64,000 bases of DNA, from positions 99,962,797 through 100,026,796 of the forward strand of contig OX465580.1 in NCBI GenBank assembly GCA_950022655.1, written 5' to 3'. Positions within the stretch are counted from its first letter, which is position 1, and the number at the start of each line of letters is the position of its first letter. The stretch is from Alentia gelatinosa (Eukaryota; Annelida; Polychaeta; Phyllodocida; Polynoidae). The position numbers and the translations under genes are program-made. This document shows positions 26,721 to 36,279 of this stretch, in pieces. The notes under the pieces were generated by a model, which saw only the letters and a program-made list of their open reading frames with translations, was not told the DNA's origin and made no database searches.

Positions 26721-27656
26721 TAGTCATTCTCAACCACATGCAGAATATTATTCAGAATGAATTTTATAACACTGTCATAACACTTCCTACACTGTAAACT
26801 CTTAGATACCAAGTATTGATGGGGAAATCCCTCGGCTCCCCATAATGTTTCGCGAGTTTTATCTCATGGCAGATCTAAAACATGACGTATTACCTCATCG
26901 TCTGACGGCTCCATCTCACCGAACACAGAGCTCATGGACGTATATTATCATCTTCCCACTATTACAGAAAGATCGAAGTCTGTTCTTAATTTCATTTAGA
27001 TACAATCAACTTACAACTCCGATTCCTCATTTATTTTGAAAAGACGGCGTATCTATACAGAGAAGAATAGATATAATCTCTAAGAGGAACTTTGCTGAAT
27101 AATCCCTGCCTCGTGTTTATATACCCACGGAAACAAAGACTCATTTCACAGTGGTAGTCACTGAAAGCAAAGTATAGACTCTTTCTGCACTGTCCTTCCC
27201 AAGCTATTCAACCAGTGGCCTTAGTCCAGCTACCTAATAGCGAACCCAGTGTACAATTCCCGGCAACCTTGAAGAATTAGGTAGCAGGGTGGACCTCAAC
27301 GTGGCTACATAATGCATGTAAACAAATTATGGACAATGTTAGTTAATGCCCCATAATGGATTCGGAAGCAGAGCTGTCACAACCAATCACTGTAGCAGTC
27401 GGGGCCGCCGCCACTGCCCCCTAACAGGACGCTCATGTCATGACACGGCCAATCTGACTTTTGACCTGAGGAAAAGTGGTGGAGGTGTCCCCTGATAACA
27501 AGGTGAGTCTGCTGTCTGCCGGCGGTGGTATGGGCCGTATAGGTTCAGTGTATTGGCGCATGGAAAGTCGGTGGGTGGAGAGGATACCAAGCCAGAAGTA
27601 ATTACCTGTATCTTCTTAGTAGGTCTTTTTGTAGAACACAAGCTTATATAGATGTG
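26721..27656. other. No gene recognised
   Basis: No coding or RNA signature. The segment ends at the left flank of the Ngaro-type element. Confidence 0.45.
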
Positions 27657-27681
27657 AATATTATATAGGTATATATATATA

Positions 27682-27899
27682 TATATAACTATATAACCTC
27701 GTTTATATAAATATAAATTAAGCCAATGGGAATCAACAACTTAATTCACCTCGGAGTTTACAGGTGTATCACTACCCACGTCATAGTTGTTTTCCAGGTA
27801 GTTATTGCGTAATAGATGCGGTAGCCGGGGGTACCATGGTAACCAGGTTCCCCCAAATGGTCATTCCGCTCGCTGTTGTCTTACCTGTAACACATATTT
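27682..27899 (+). repeat. Split direct repeat A1 of the Ngaro-type element
   Basis: 218-bp repeat that matches A2 (33959-34176) with three differences, all transitions. It contains TTAAGCCAATGGG and the block CCGGGGGTACCATGGTAACC near its right third. It lies upstream of the gag start (27937) and probably holds the element promoter, though no motif proves that. Confidence 0.95.
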
Positions 27900-28399
27900 G
27901 AATCTCGCTGAGATTTTTCGTTTTTTCTATCCAATCATGGGTCGAACAAGAAAAAAGATTGAGAATTCGCAAAAGAATTTGTTGGGCAAACGTGTAGAGA
28001 GTTCTCCAGCGGAGACTTTCACAGGTATTTTAGGGGATTTATCCTCTAAAAATGCGGAATCTGTGGCGACACCTTCAACTCGCGAGGATGGGCGACAGGA
28101 GAGCTGCTTGAGGGCATCGGACCATGCAGGCATCACAGGATCAGGGATGGACGAGAAGGATGAAAGCACAGATGAACGACTAAAAACTCTAGAGGCATTG
28201 ATCTCCACTATTTTGAAGATGGTATCGGCTAATACAAGTTCGAAGAAGAAAGAAAAAAACCAGGAGAACTCACTCGAGCACTCGCAAAGATAAGAAGTCG
28301 AGATGTGCTTCAACTTTGTCTGATTCCAGCACAAGTTCTCGGTCAACGGATTCTTCAAGATCGTCGAGCAGAGAAAAGAAAAAGCGGCGTTGCAGTAAA

Positions 28400-28404
<5 letters not shown>

Positions 28405-28431
<27 letters not shown>

Positions 28432-30418
28432 GATTTTATTTGTATACAGCACACAATTCGCCTGTGCAGGCGGTTTTACATTATGGCTGGTAGCGGCAAC
28501 CAGGTGGCACAAAGTTGCCAAAACATAATCTGCATCAATCAAGATGATAACAATTAGGAGAATAGGAAAGGCAATGAGATGGGATGAGGGAATGAAACAA
28601 TGAAACGGCATAAGTACTGAGCTGAACGAATGGTAAGAACTATGACTGTAAATTGTCAAGCTGCCTCAAGACATGCTTAAACGACGATTTAGATGGCATG
28701 GTTTTAATTTTAGGATCAAGTGCGTTCCATAAGGATTTACCCCGATAAATCGGAGACCGCTTATAAAACTCACTCTGAGGTTTTCGAAGTTTGAATAGTG
28801 ATTTAGAGCTTGATCACAAGCTGCGTTGACTCAGTTCAGCAGGTTCATGTGTGTCATCTAATTGTGGTAGATTATTTAACAGTTGTGTCTGGTTATTAGG
28901 TTCTAGGAGTTCCTCATCCAGTAAAAAGCCGCCATTTAGCCTTATATATTCACGTCTCATGAAACCAAGCATAAGTTCGCCTCTGCGTCGTTTCAGGGTT
29001 GCCACCTTAACGATCCTGTGAAGTTCGTCGACAGTGTGCACCATGTCATGGTCCCTCAAACATACTTGCAGAGCTCTGTTCTGGAGTCGTTGCAGCTTTA
29101 ATATCCACTTCTGGTTACTGCCATCTGTTATAAGGGCGACATAGTCAAAAATGGGTAAGATGGTTTGACGATAGACCCTAGTGGCTAATTCCAGAGACAT
29201 CATGTACCTAGTCTTGGAAAAACTGAACAGTTTGTGGCTAACTTTCTTTAAGATATGCCGCATCTCCTTCTCAAAAGAGAGGGTACTATCAATATTGATG
29301 CCAAGATATTGATACGAAACTCGCTTTAGTTTGGTTAAGTTTATGTAGAGGTCAAATTTGTCTATGTTGCAGAGGGCACGGTGAGAGCCATACCAGCAGA
29401 CTTGAGATTTCTTTGAGTTTATAGTGAGGAGGTTACTGTTACACCAGTCAACAAGCTTGTCTAAAGTGCCCTGCAGCCTATCTACGACTACTTTTGGATC
29501 GACATCTGAGAAATACATCACGAGGTCGTCTGCATGTAGTAAATGATTCACTTCAGATAATATGTCACATACGTCATTAATATAATATATAAATAATAGC
29601 GGACCGAGAACAGAGCCCTGCGGTACTCCAAAATCAACTGTTTCCCATGTAGACACAGTGCTACCAAGTCTGATACGCTGCTGCCGAGTTTGCAGGTATG
29701 ATACTATCCAAGATAGATATGACGGTGGTAAATTCAGCCTCTCGAGTTTCTTGATTAGTTTACCATGGTGCACACTGTCGAATGCCTTCCTGAGATCGAT
29801 GTATATACATCCAGTGATCTGCTTCAGATCACGGGCTAAGTACAAGTCATTCACAAGGTGATAGATTGCATCTATCGTTCCATGTTGCTTACGAAAGCCA
29901 TGCTGCGTTCGTGTTAGTAAGTTTCTGGATTCCAGATAGTTCATGAGATAATCATGAAAAATCTTTTCAGCCAGCTTACCTGGCACGGGTAAGAGGGAGA
30001 TAGGCCTCCAGTTATTCGGATCACTAAGTGTACCTGACTTAGGTAGAGGGATGACACTGGCCATTTTCCACCCGCTCGGAAATTTTCCAGTACTGAAGGA
30101 TTAACAGTATAGATATTCAAGTTGCTCAAGTATCAATAGCATGTATTCCTTCAAAACAGACGTTCGTATGCTGTCAAGTCCCGATGATTTGCTAGTCATA
30201 ATATCTTTGATGTAATTATATAAATCTTCTTTATCGAATTGAATATGCTCCTCATAAGAGGGTTCAGTTATATCAACATCCGGGTTGCAATCCGGGTCAT
30301 TCTCCGGGGTATTAGCGTTGGCAGTAGGGGGAGTGTTTGTTATGTTATTAGCGAGATCACATGATCTAGAGAAGGATGAAAGAATTCTGAATTCTGAAAC
30401 TTTATCGCTGGTCAATTT
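28405..30418 (-). mobile_element. 5'-truncated LINE (CR1/Jockey type) inserted in the Ngaro gag
   Basis: The T27 run at 28405-28431 is the poly-A tail of an element on the minus strand, whose coding part runs from about 30418 to 28640. Gag frames flank it on both sides, so it inserted into the existing Ngaro copy. The 5' end begins inside the linker before RT, so the endonuclease domain is missing. That is typical of incomplete target-primed reverse transcription. No clear target-site duplication was found by eye. Confidence 0.9.
28640..30418 (-). pseudogene. LINE reverse transcriptase, 5'-truncated with two in-frame stops
   Basis: One frame runs from the truncation point to the natural stop at 28640-28642. 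It contains KDIMTSKSSGLDSIR (pre-RT block), the RT start PLPKSGTLSDPNNWRPISLL, motif A YIDLRKAFDSVHH with its Asp, then GVPQGSVLGP and motif C HADD. It continues through YLGINIDSTLSF and LPIFDYV to the C-terminal YRGKSLWNALDP. In the 416-codon segment from 30064 to 28814, motif A Asp is residue 90 and HADD is 177-180, so the catalytic core is intact. In-frame stops sit at 30101-30103 (TAA) and 28814-28816 (TGA). The N-terminal endonuclease is absent. Similarity to the 60.2-kb relic (LQRLQNRALQVCLR versus LQRTQNRALRICLG) shows one LINE family. Confidence 0.88.
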
Positions 30419-30839
30419 AAACTCATGAAATCATTGTTGGAGAAGGGTAAAGATGTTTCAGGTTTTCTAGAGCATCAGATATTATTAGCAGAAAAGGCGA
30501 AAACAAAAGTTTTCCACTGCGATACTTTAATTCGCTACGATTCATCTGTAAAAAAAACGTGCCAATAAGACAGGAATCAGTGCATTTGATAAAGTAGAAG
30601 TGTGCGAGATAATGAAATATCTATCGTATGATGGTACTATCAGTGCTAGGAATGCTAAAAGTAAAGTTTCTGTAGCAAAATCGACGATAACACACACTTG
30701 CAATGCTTATAATAAGTCTGAAAATGGTTGCCATTTCTCAAGTTGTAAGTATCCCCACCAGTGCTCAGGGTGCTTCTCAAATAACCATGGTTATTTCGCA
30801 TGTACAGCGAAGAAACAGGGTCAAAAATGATGCTTAGCG

Positions 30840-32835
30840 ATGAGTAACTGCAAAGCTGACGATATTGATACTTTGTATCATTTTGAATCTATTAATAATC
30901 GAGGTCAGACCACTAACGGTAGTGACGTCAATCTTGATCTCGCTTTTGAATCTGAAACGGTTACTCAGGATTACGCACCGGTGGATGGGGTTTCGTTGGA
31001 AAATGCTCAAAATGAACCAAATTTATCGTTTGGTAATGAATTTGTTAAACTGTACAGTGTTTTGATGACAAATTCGTTGAATTTGAAAATACCTATGTAT
31101 CAGTTAATCTGGAAAAAGAAGCCTGCGAGGCCTCGTTTAGGCGGGAGTTGATAACCCGGTTAATCCAAATGTTGTTTTTCCTTGTGAATCTTTGGATCTC
31201 GCGAGTTTGAACATAACTGATAAATGTTTTGATGATACTTGCGATTGTGTATATTTTATCGGTGGCCAGAGAGCTCAGTTATTGCCTTGTCGATTTTATA
31301 AATTCTTAAAATTCGATAATGTGGTGTGTGGATTATCAAAAAGTGAACGTGAATATATCTGGAATGGAATCAGATACGGTTTTAACATTGTTGATGCAGA
31401 CATAAATACTTTGAATGAAACTCCTAATTACAATTCGATATAAGCGAATCCTTGGTATGGTGAAATGTCTGATATATTAAAGAACGAATTATTGGAAGGT
31501 AAAGTAGCCTACGCGGTTAAAAAGCCTAAATGCTTTCACGCATTAGGGGCTGTAACAAAGGGTAATGGCAAATTATGTCCAATTACAGACTGTTCAATGC
31601 CCGATGGCATTAGCATCAACAATTTTATGGATAATACTTATGAGTCTTTCAGTTATAACACGGTATATGATGCAGCATCAAAGTTGTCAGGTGGAGAATT
31701 TATGAGCGTGGTGGACATTAAATCCGCTTATTGTTCAGTTAATGTTAATCCGGACCATGCAAAATTTCAAGGTTTTTCTTGGAATTTTGGGGAAAATGAT
31801 TGTTACTTTGAAGACAAAAGACTTTGTTTTCGCTTAAAGTGTGCCCCGAATATTTTTATGAGGATATCTAATTTTGTTGTGGATGCCGCAGCTCAATGCG
31901 GTATTGAAAATGCAACAAATGACCTGGACGATTTTCTGGTTACTGGGAAATCAGAACTAGATTGTTTATCAAAACGTGATAACCTAATACACTTGTTAAA
32001 AGGCCTGGGTTTTGAAATATCTTTGTCTAAAGTAACTCAACCATCACAAACGACTGTGTTTTGGGGAATTCTTATAAATTTGGTGGATATGTCATTGTCT
32101 TTACCCCAGGAAAAAATCGTAAAGCTAAAAGAAAGTATCAGAATTATAAAAGAAAATGGTAAATGCTGCAAAAAGGATCTAGAAAAATTCGGGGGACTTG
32201 TGTCTTTTTGTGCTCAAGTTGTCCGCGGTGGACGCACCTTCAGTCGCAGGATTTTTGATTCATGTGCTTCTCTAAATCGTAAAAGTTATAAGGCAGTCAC
32301 TCCTAATCTTTAGGACGATTTAAACTGGTGGGAGAATTTTTGTACGATTTTTAATGGACGAGAAGTGATACAAAGAAACTGTAATTATTGTCCAATCGTT
32401 TCGGATTCATCGCTCACGGGGTTTGGAGCCTGGGCGGGCAAGGATTTCATATACCGGTCTTGGAATGATAGTAAGATTCCAGGAATTGACGATTCCCATT
32501 TTGCTTTATCTCCTCAGAGTGATAATATTGATGTAAATATTAATCTTTACAAGTTATGGCCAGTTTTGATAGGCGTTAAACGCTGGGCCGAGGTTTATCG
32601 CAATTGTTGTATCAAAATAATTACAGACAACATGCAGGTACTAGCGACGATTAATACTGGGAGAAGTCGTAACGATCAGTGCATGAAATGGCTGAGAGAA
32701 CTTTTTTGGATTTGTTTTCTTCACAATTTGAGTCTCAAGGCTACTTACATTAGATCAGAAGATAATGTTTTAGCTGATCAATTGTCCAGGGTTTCTTATA
32801 AAGGATACAAGGATAAACTATTCAACACCCTATGA
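30840..32835 (+). pseudogene. Ngaro-type reverse transcriptase / RNase H, disrupted
   Basis: The region opens near 30840, ten bases after gag ends, and passes through two frame changes before about 31160. It then stays in one frame to 32835 with stop codons at 31441-31443 and 32311-32313. RT blocks are clear in the part from 31465: VVDIKSAYCSV (motif A Asp, residue 84), LCFRLKCAPNIFMR, the catalytic DLDDFL (Asp 155-156) and GLGFEISLSK. The layout matches the Ty3-like RT of DIRS-order elements. RNase H follows after 32365: VSDSSLTGFGAW, ITDNMQVLATIN and VLADQLSR supply three acidic residues. The usual Glu block reads NLYKLWP, apparently with Lys in place of Glu. Further stops at 32833 and 32857 separate it from the recombinase. 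Confidence 0.88.
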
Positions 32836-32895
32836 AAACACCCTATTCAACTTCTATGAAAATGTGTTGTTTTAATTCCAGACTCTCAGCTGGAC

Positions 32896-33834
32896 ATGCT
32901 CCGGGGAAAACACAAAGTGATACTATCTAATTGTATCTCAGTTAATACACGTAGGGTAAGGGATAACCAGTCAAATTGTTATCGTAGGTTCTGTGATATT
33001 CGAAACTGGGAACCTTTTCCTGTTAACATGTCTAATTTTTCCCTTTATGTGGTATTTTTATCACAACATATGAAGCCCATTTCGATAAAGAATTATATTT
33101 CCGCGGTTAATTTTGAGAATAAATTATGCGGGTTTGAGGATTTTTCCTCTAATCTTTTGTTAAAGATGACAGTAAAGGGTATTACTAGATTAGATATGTC
33201 GGAAAAAACTATCAGATACCCTATTGCTTTATCGGACATGGTATCGATGTATCAACGGTTAAATCTCAAGTTGGACTCTGATCTAACTTTATGGATAAGC
33301 TTTCTTCTTGGTTTCAGGGGTTTACTGAGAAAATTCCACTACACTTTATCTCAACACACTTTAAAGTGGGAACATGTTAATATTTCCACTGACCATGTCA
33401 TTATAAATATTAAATCGTCTAAAGTGGACCAATTCGGTACAAAACCTCAGGTTTTGAGGTTTGATATTATTCCAGAATCTATTTTCTGTGTGGTTTTTTA
33501 TTTAAAAGTATTATTCTCTAGGCATTCACCAGGTCCAGAGGATTTTTTGCTTAGATCCTCTTCGGGTGGTACCCTATTGCCACTAACTTATCAATTTGTT
33601 AATAACAAATTAAAATCTCTGGCCCGTATTTGTGGATTTGGAGATAAGTTGGTTTCATGTCACTCTTTGCGGCATGGGGGAGCCACTTTTCTCAAGGATA
33701 TTGGCTTAGATATCTCTGATATTAAGAGTAGGGGGAATTGGACTTCTTCAGTTGTCCACACTTATCTCCATAATACATCGTTTTCTGTTTCATCCTCAGA
33801 TCGGATTGCCTCAGAATTCTTGTCAAAATTTTAA
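32896..33834 (+). CDS. Ngaro-type tyrosine recombinase (integrase), open reading frame
   Basis: The 312-codon frame is uninterrupted and in phase with RT/RNase H, so it was probably the C-terminal part of one polyprotein. The N-terminal half (about 20-95) resembles the helical core-binding domain, including KPISIKNYISAVNF. The catalytic domain has the Arg in FRGLLRKF (Arg 145 is most likely), Lys in IKSSKVDQ (about 174-176), HSLRH (His 256, Arg 259), Trp 282 and the nucleophile Tyr 290 in VVHTYLH. This is the full R-K-HxxR-W-Y set. The enzyme would join the circular cDNA to the genome through a covalent 3'-phosphotyrosine. The ATG used here may not be the natural start, because stops upstream (32833, 32857) cut it from the polyprotein. 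Confidence 0.87.
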   Translation: MLRGKHKVILSNCISVNTRRVRDNQSNCYRRFCDIRNWEPFPVNMSNFSLYVVFLSQHMKPISIKNYISAVNFENKLCGFEDFSSNLLLKMTVKGITRLDMSEKTIRYPIALSDMVSMYQRLNLKLDSDLTLWISFLLGFRGLLRKFHYTLSQHTLKWEHVNISTDHVIINIKSSKVDQFGTKPQVLRFDIIPESIFCVVFYLKVLFSRHSPGPEDFLLRSSSGGTLLPLTYQFVNNKLKSLARICGFGDKLVSCHSLRHGGATFLKDIGLDISDIKSRGNWTSSVVHTYLHNTSFSVSSSDRIASEFLSKF

Positions 33835-33864
33835 TTGACTTCGTTTGTGTTTGGCGGGTTTCTG

Positions 33865-33964
33865 CCTGTTATTTATTCAAATTTCCGCCAAACCTGTCTC
33901 TGTGTCAATTCATATCCTATATTATCCTAACTATTATCCTACATTGGCCTATTAATATTATATA
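33865..33964 (+). repeat. Split direct repeat B1
   Basis: 100-bp repeat differing from B2 (34262-34361) at one position. It contains ATTTCCGCCAAACCTGTCTC and ends AATATTATATA. Its last six bases overlap the start of A2. Confidence 0.95.
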
Positions 33965-34176
33965 ACTATATAACCTCGTCTATATAAATATAAATTAAGC
34001 CAATGGGAATCAACAACTTAATTCACCTCGGAGTTTACAGGTGTATCACTACCCACGTCATAGTTGTTTTCCAGGTAGTTATTGCGTAATAGATGCAGTA
34101 GCCGGGGGTACCATGGTAACCAGGTTCCCCCAAACGGTCATTCCGCTCGCTGTTGTCTTACCTGTAACACATATTT
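33959..34176 (+). repeat. Split direct repeat A2
   Basis: 218-bp copy of A1 with three transitions. It abuts B1, so the B1-A2 junction equals the junction expected in the circular integration intermediate. Confidence 0.95.
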
Positions 34177-34261
34177 TAGTCTTACTATTGTTTTTTTTAT
34201 TAGTTTTGTACATCTAGATGGTTAGGACTGGGGCTTGTCCCATTGTATTAACATGAATAAA

Positions 34262-34361
34262 CCTGTTATTTATTCAAATTTCCGCCAAACCTGTCTCTGT
34301 GTCAATTCATATCCTATATTATCCTAACTATTATCTTACATTGGCCTATTAATATTATATA
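34262..34361 (+). repeat. Split direct repeat B2, right end of the Ngaro-type element
   Basis: 100-bp copy of B1 with one difference. It ends AATATTATATA, after which the sequence leaves the element (CATGTTG). Confidence 0.95.
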
Positions 34362-34500
34362 CATGTTGTTATGGTGCATATTGTGTATGTATAGAAGTGA
34401 GAGAAGTCGCGTGTAGTGTGTGGTGAGGGTTGAAGGTGACAGTTTGTGCAGTGCTGTATCACCCTAACCACTGCCTAAAGAGTCTTTATCTTTCAATTCA

Positions 34501-35470
34501 TTTTTTTTTAATTTTTTTTTTTTTATTCAGGTATAAGGACATACAGATTAACCCTGAGTTGGGCGTTCTTCCATCGTAGTCATAACAAGACAAACAACTA
34601 TAGACAAGACACACAGGACAACACACTTTGTAGTTTGGCTAGGTCAGTGTTAGGCAGCAATCAATCAACGGGTTAATATTTCTGGTATTTCAAGAAGTTG
34701 GTGTTTTAGTTGTACCTCATAGTAAGAAGAGTCAGTTATTCGTTGAACATCTTTAGGTAGACTGTCCCATATTGGGATTCCCAGATATAGGGGAGATTTC
34801 CTATATTTTTCAGTTCGCGGAGCATCTACCTTTAATAACAGTTTTTCCTGTCTTCAGGTTGGTATTTCGTTCACTTCTAGGTGTGTGGGGTCATTTGACC
34901 ACCACCACAGCATCATTAACAAGTGGAGGAATCTTCTGTACCGTAAGGGTCTTATTTGACACTGTTGATAAAGCTCAGTTATATGAAGTTCCCTTACATG
35001 TGCTGTCCCAATAGATGCCCTCATGCAGTGATGAAATGACACATCCAAGTGGTGGTCATCTACGTGTGCACAACTCAGATAAACAAAGTCCACATAGTCG
35101 TAGATTGGCAAAATACATTGTTTTAGGATTTGTATTCGTATCCCCTTTGGTAGTATGTATTTTAAGAGGCGTAGTTTTTGGGTCTTTAAATGTGCTTCGG
35201 CGATGATTTTATTTACCTGGTTCTTAAATGTTAGACTGCTGTCCAGTGTAATACCTAAATAGCTAAATTGGTGGACTCTTTGTAATGCTGTGTTTTCAAT
35301 ATGATTTGTCTCCATAAATTGGTTTGTCAATTTATTTCCCACCCACATTTGAACAGTTTTTTTTGTATTTATCGCCATGAACTAGCCATGAACTTAGTAC
35401 CATACACTGATCTAACATTTTAAATAGATGATATATTACTGAGCCGGTCGTCATAGTGTCAAGTAAGTTG
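34501..35470 (-). mobile_element. 5'-truncated LINE relic with poly-A tail
   Basis: T-rich tail at 34501-34526, then a minus-strand coding region ending at 34665-34667. The main open part (34854-35378) contains NTKKTVQMWVG, FSYLGITLDSSLTF, LPIYDYVDFVY and a His-rich stretch. After one stop codon (34854-34856) the same frame gives RTEKYRKSPLYLGIPIWDSL and the natural end. Upstream of 35378, shifted frames still show LDQCM and a YDD near 35443-35455, so the break lies close to the RT catalytic motif C. It belongs to a different subfamily from the LINE at 28.4 kb, judging by its protein and tail sequence. It sits 140 bp outside the right end of the Ngaro element. Confidence 0.8.
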
Positions 35471-36170
35471 GAGCTTTAAGATAAAGAAATAGTGATCCGT
35501 CCAAATACCATAACATGGATTACACAAACCTCATGTCTGGTAGGATCCGGTGATTCTTGTGAATATGTCTCGCTGTTGCAAGACATCTGACTTGAAAATA
35601 TAGGTCAGGTATTAGGAAAATGATATGAAATAGAGCTATTGAAAATGGGTTTGATCTACGCAAATGAGGAGGAAGATGTGAAAGTGGGTAAAACGGCGGA
35701 GAGGTACCTCTTTGGTAATTAGGATTTGCTTTGATACATTAGGACTACGAGACATCAAGTCATCTGTTCCTAATGGGAAGACATAAGAACTAGCTACAAG
35801 CTACAAGGTTTTGACAGCATAGAGCTTAAACGAATGTAGTATCAAGATTTCAAGTCCTTTGCACCACCAAATTACACTAAATGCTACTAGGGATTAATGT
35901 CGCGGTGTTTAGGCACTGGGGATACTTCGACAATAAATTTAGTGAAACAATAAAGCATGTTAACCTGTTCACTTATAGGAATATTAATAAAGCACCGACC
36001 TGTAATTATCTGTGTCGAAAGCTCCAAGTATCCTACTACATCCACGTGGACTATCCCGTTCTCCAAGTATTGTATTCCGCACAATAATGTCCACTAAATG
36101 ATACTCCTTGAAACCATATACATTGTTCATCAACTCGTATCAATTGACAATGGAGAGGAAATCCGGCTAG
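35471..36170. other. No gene recognised
   Basis: Unique-looking AT-rich DNA. A short open frame near 35881-36087 has no recognisable similarity. Confidence 0.45.
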
Positions 36171-36277
36171 AAAGTCCCGTGAGAATGAACGAGAGACTGC
36201 GAGACTCATTGTGAGCCCTAACGGGACTTTACATCTTCGATGTAAGGGCGAGGAGCCAATAGGGCGGCCAGATCGCC
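36171..36277. repeat. Cluster of three adjacent hairpins
   Basis: AAAGTCCCGT (36171-36180) pairs exactly with ACGGGACTTT (36221-36230). TTACATC-TTC-GATGTAA (36229-36245) is a perfect small hairpin directly after it, and GGGCG pairs with CGCCC near 36262-36278. The compact GC-rich multi-stem arrangement resembles a structured RNA or SINE body, but I do not recognise it. Confidence 0.5.
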
Positions 36278-36279
36278 CG

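Larger units (their letters stand above)
27937..30830 (+). pseudogene. gag-like ORF of the Ngaro-type element, frameshifted and interrupted
   Basis: The frame starts at ATG 27937 (MGRTRKKIENSQ...) just after A1. It encodes a lysine-, serine- and arginine-rich protein, as is usual for nucleic-acid-binding Gag. Reading shifts at an A7 run (28253-28259); the next frame carries a Ser/Arg-rich tract and is cut at 28405 by the LINE. After the LINE it resumes near 30425 (MKSLLEKGK...) and shifts again at an A8 run (30550-30557). It ends at 30830 with two zinc-binding motifs: a CCCH motif C-x9-C-x4-C-x3-H, then a zinc knuckle C-x2-C-x4-H-x4-C encoded at 30762-30803. CCCH followed by CCHC is known from Gag of DIRS/Ngaro elements. 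Both shifts fall in A runs; slippage sites or plain indels are equally possible from sequence alone. Confidence 0.8.
27682..34361 (+). mobile_element. Ngaro-type tyrosine-recombinase retrotransposon with nested LINE
   Basis: The layout is A1 (27682-27899), gag-like region, RT/RNase H, tyrosine recombinase, then B1 (33865-33964), A2 (33959-34176) and B2 (34262-34361). Split direct repeats in the order A1...B1A2B2 plus an RT-RH-YR domain order are diagnostic of the Ngaro/PAT side of the DIRS order. The recombinase follows RNase H directly with no methyltransferase, which fits Ngaro. The element integrates through a circular DNA joined by its own recombinase rather than by a DDE integrase, so no target duplication is expected and none is seen. 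Total span is 6.7 kb, of which about 2.0 kb is a LINE inserted in gag. Several stops and frameshifts show the copy is defective, while the repeats are only about 1.3% diverged. Confidence 0.93.

Noticed and set aside
27927..28454. 175-codon minus-strand frame opposite gag
   Set aside because: Shadow of the gag coding region, running into the poly-T tail of the LINE; no own similarity.
28394..30440. Target-site duplication around the nested LINE
   Set aside because: Flanks share only short AT-rich words (ATGA, AAAT), below what chance would give.
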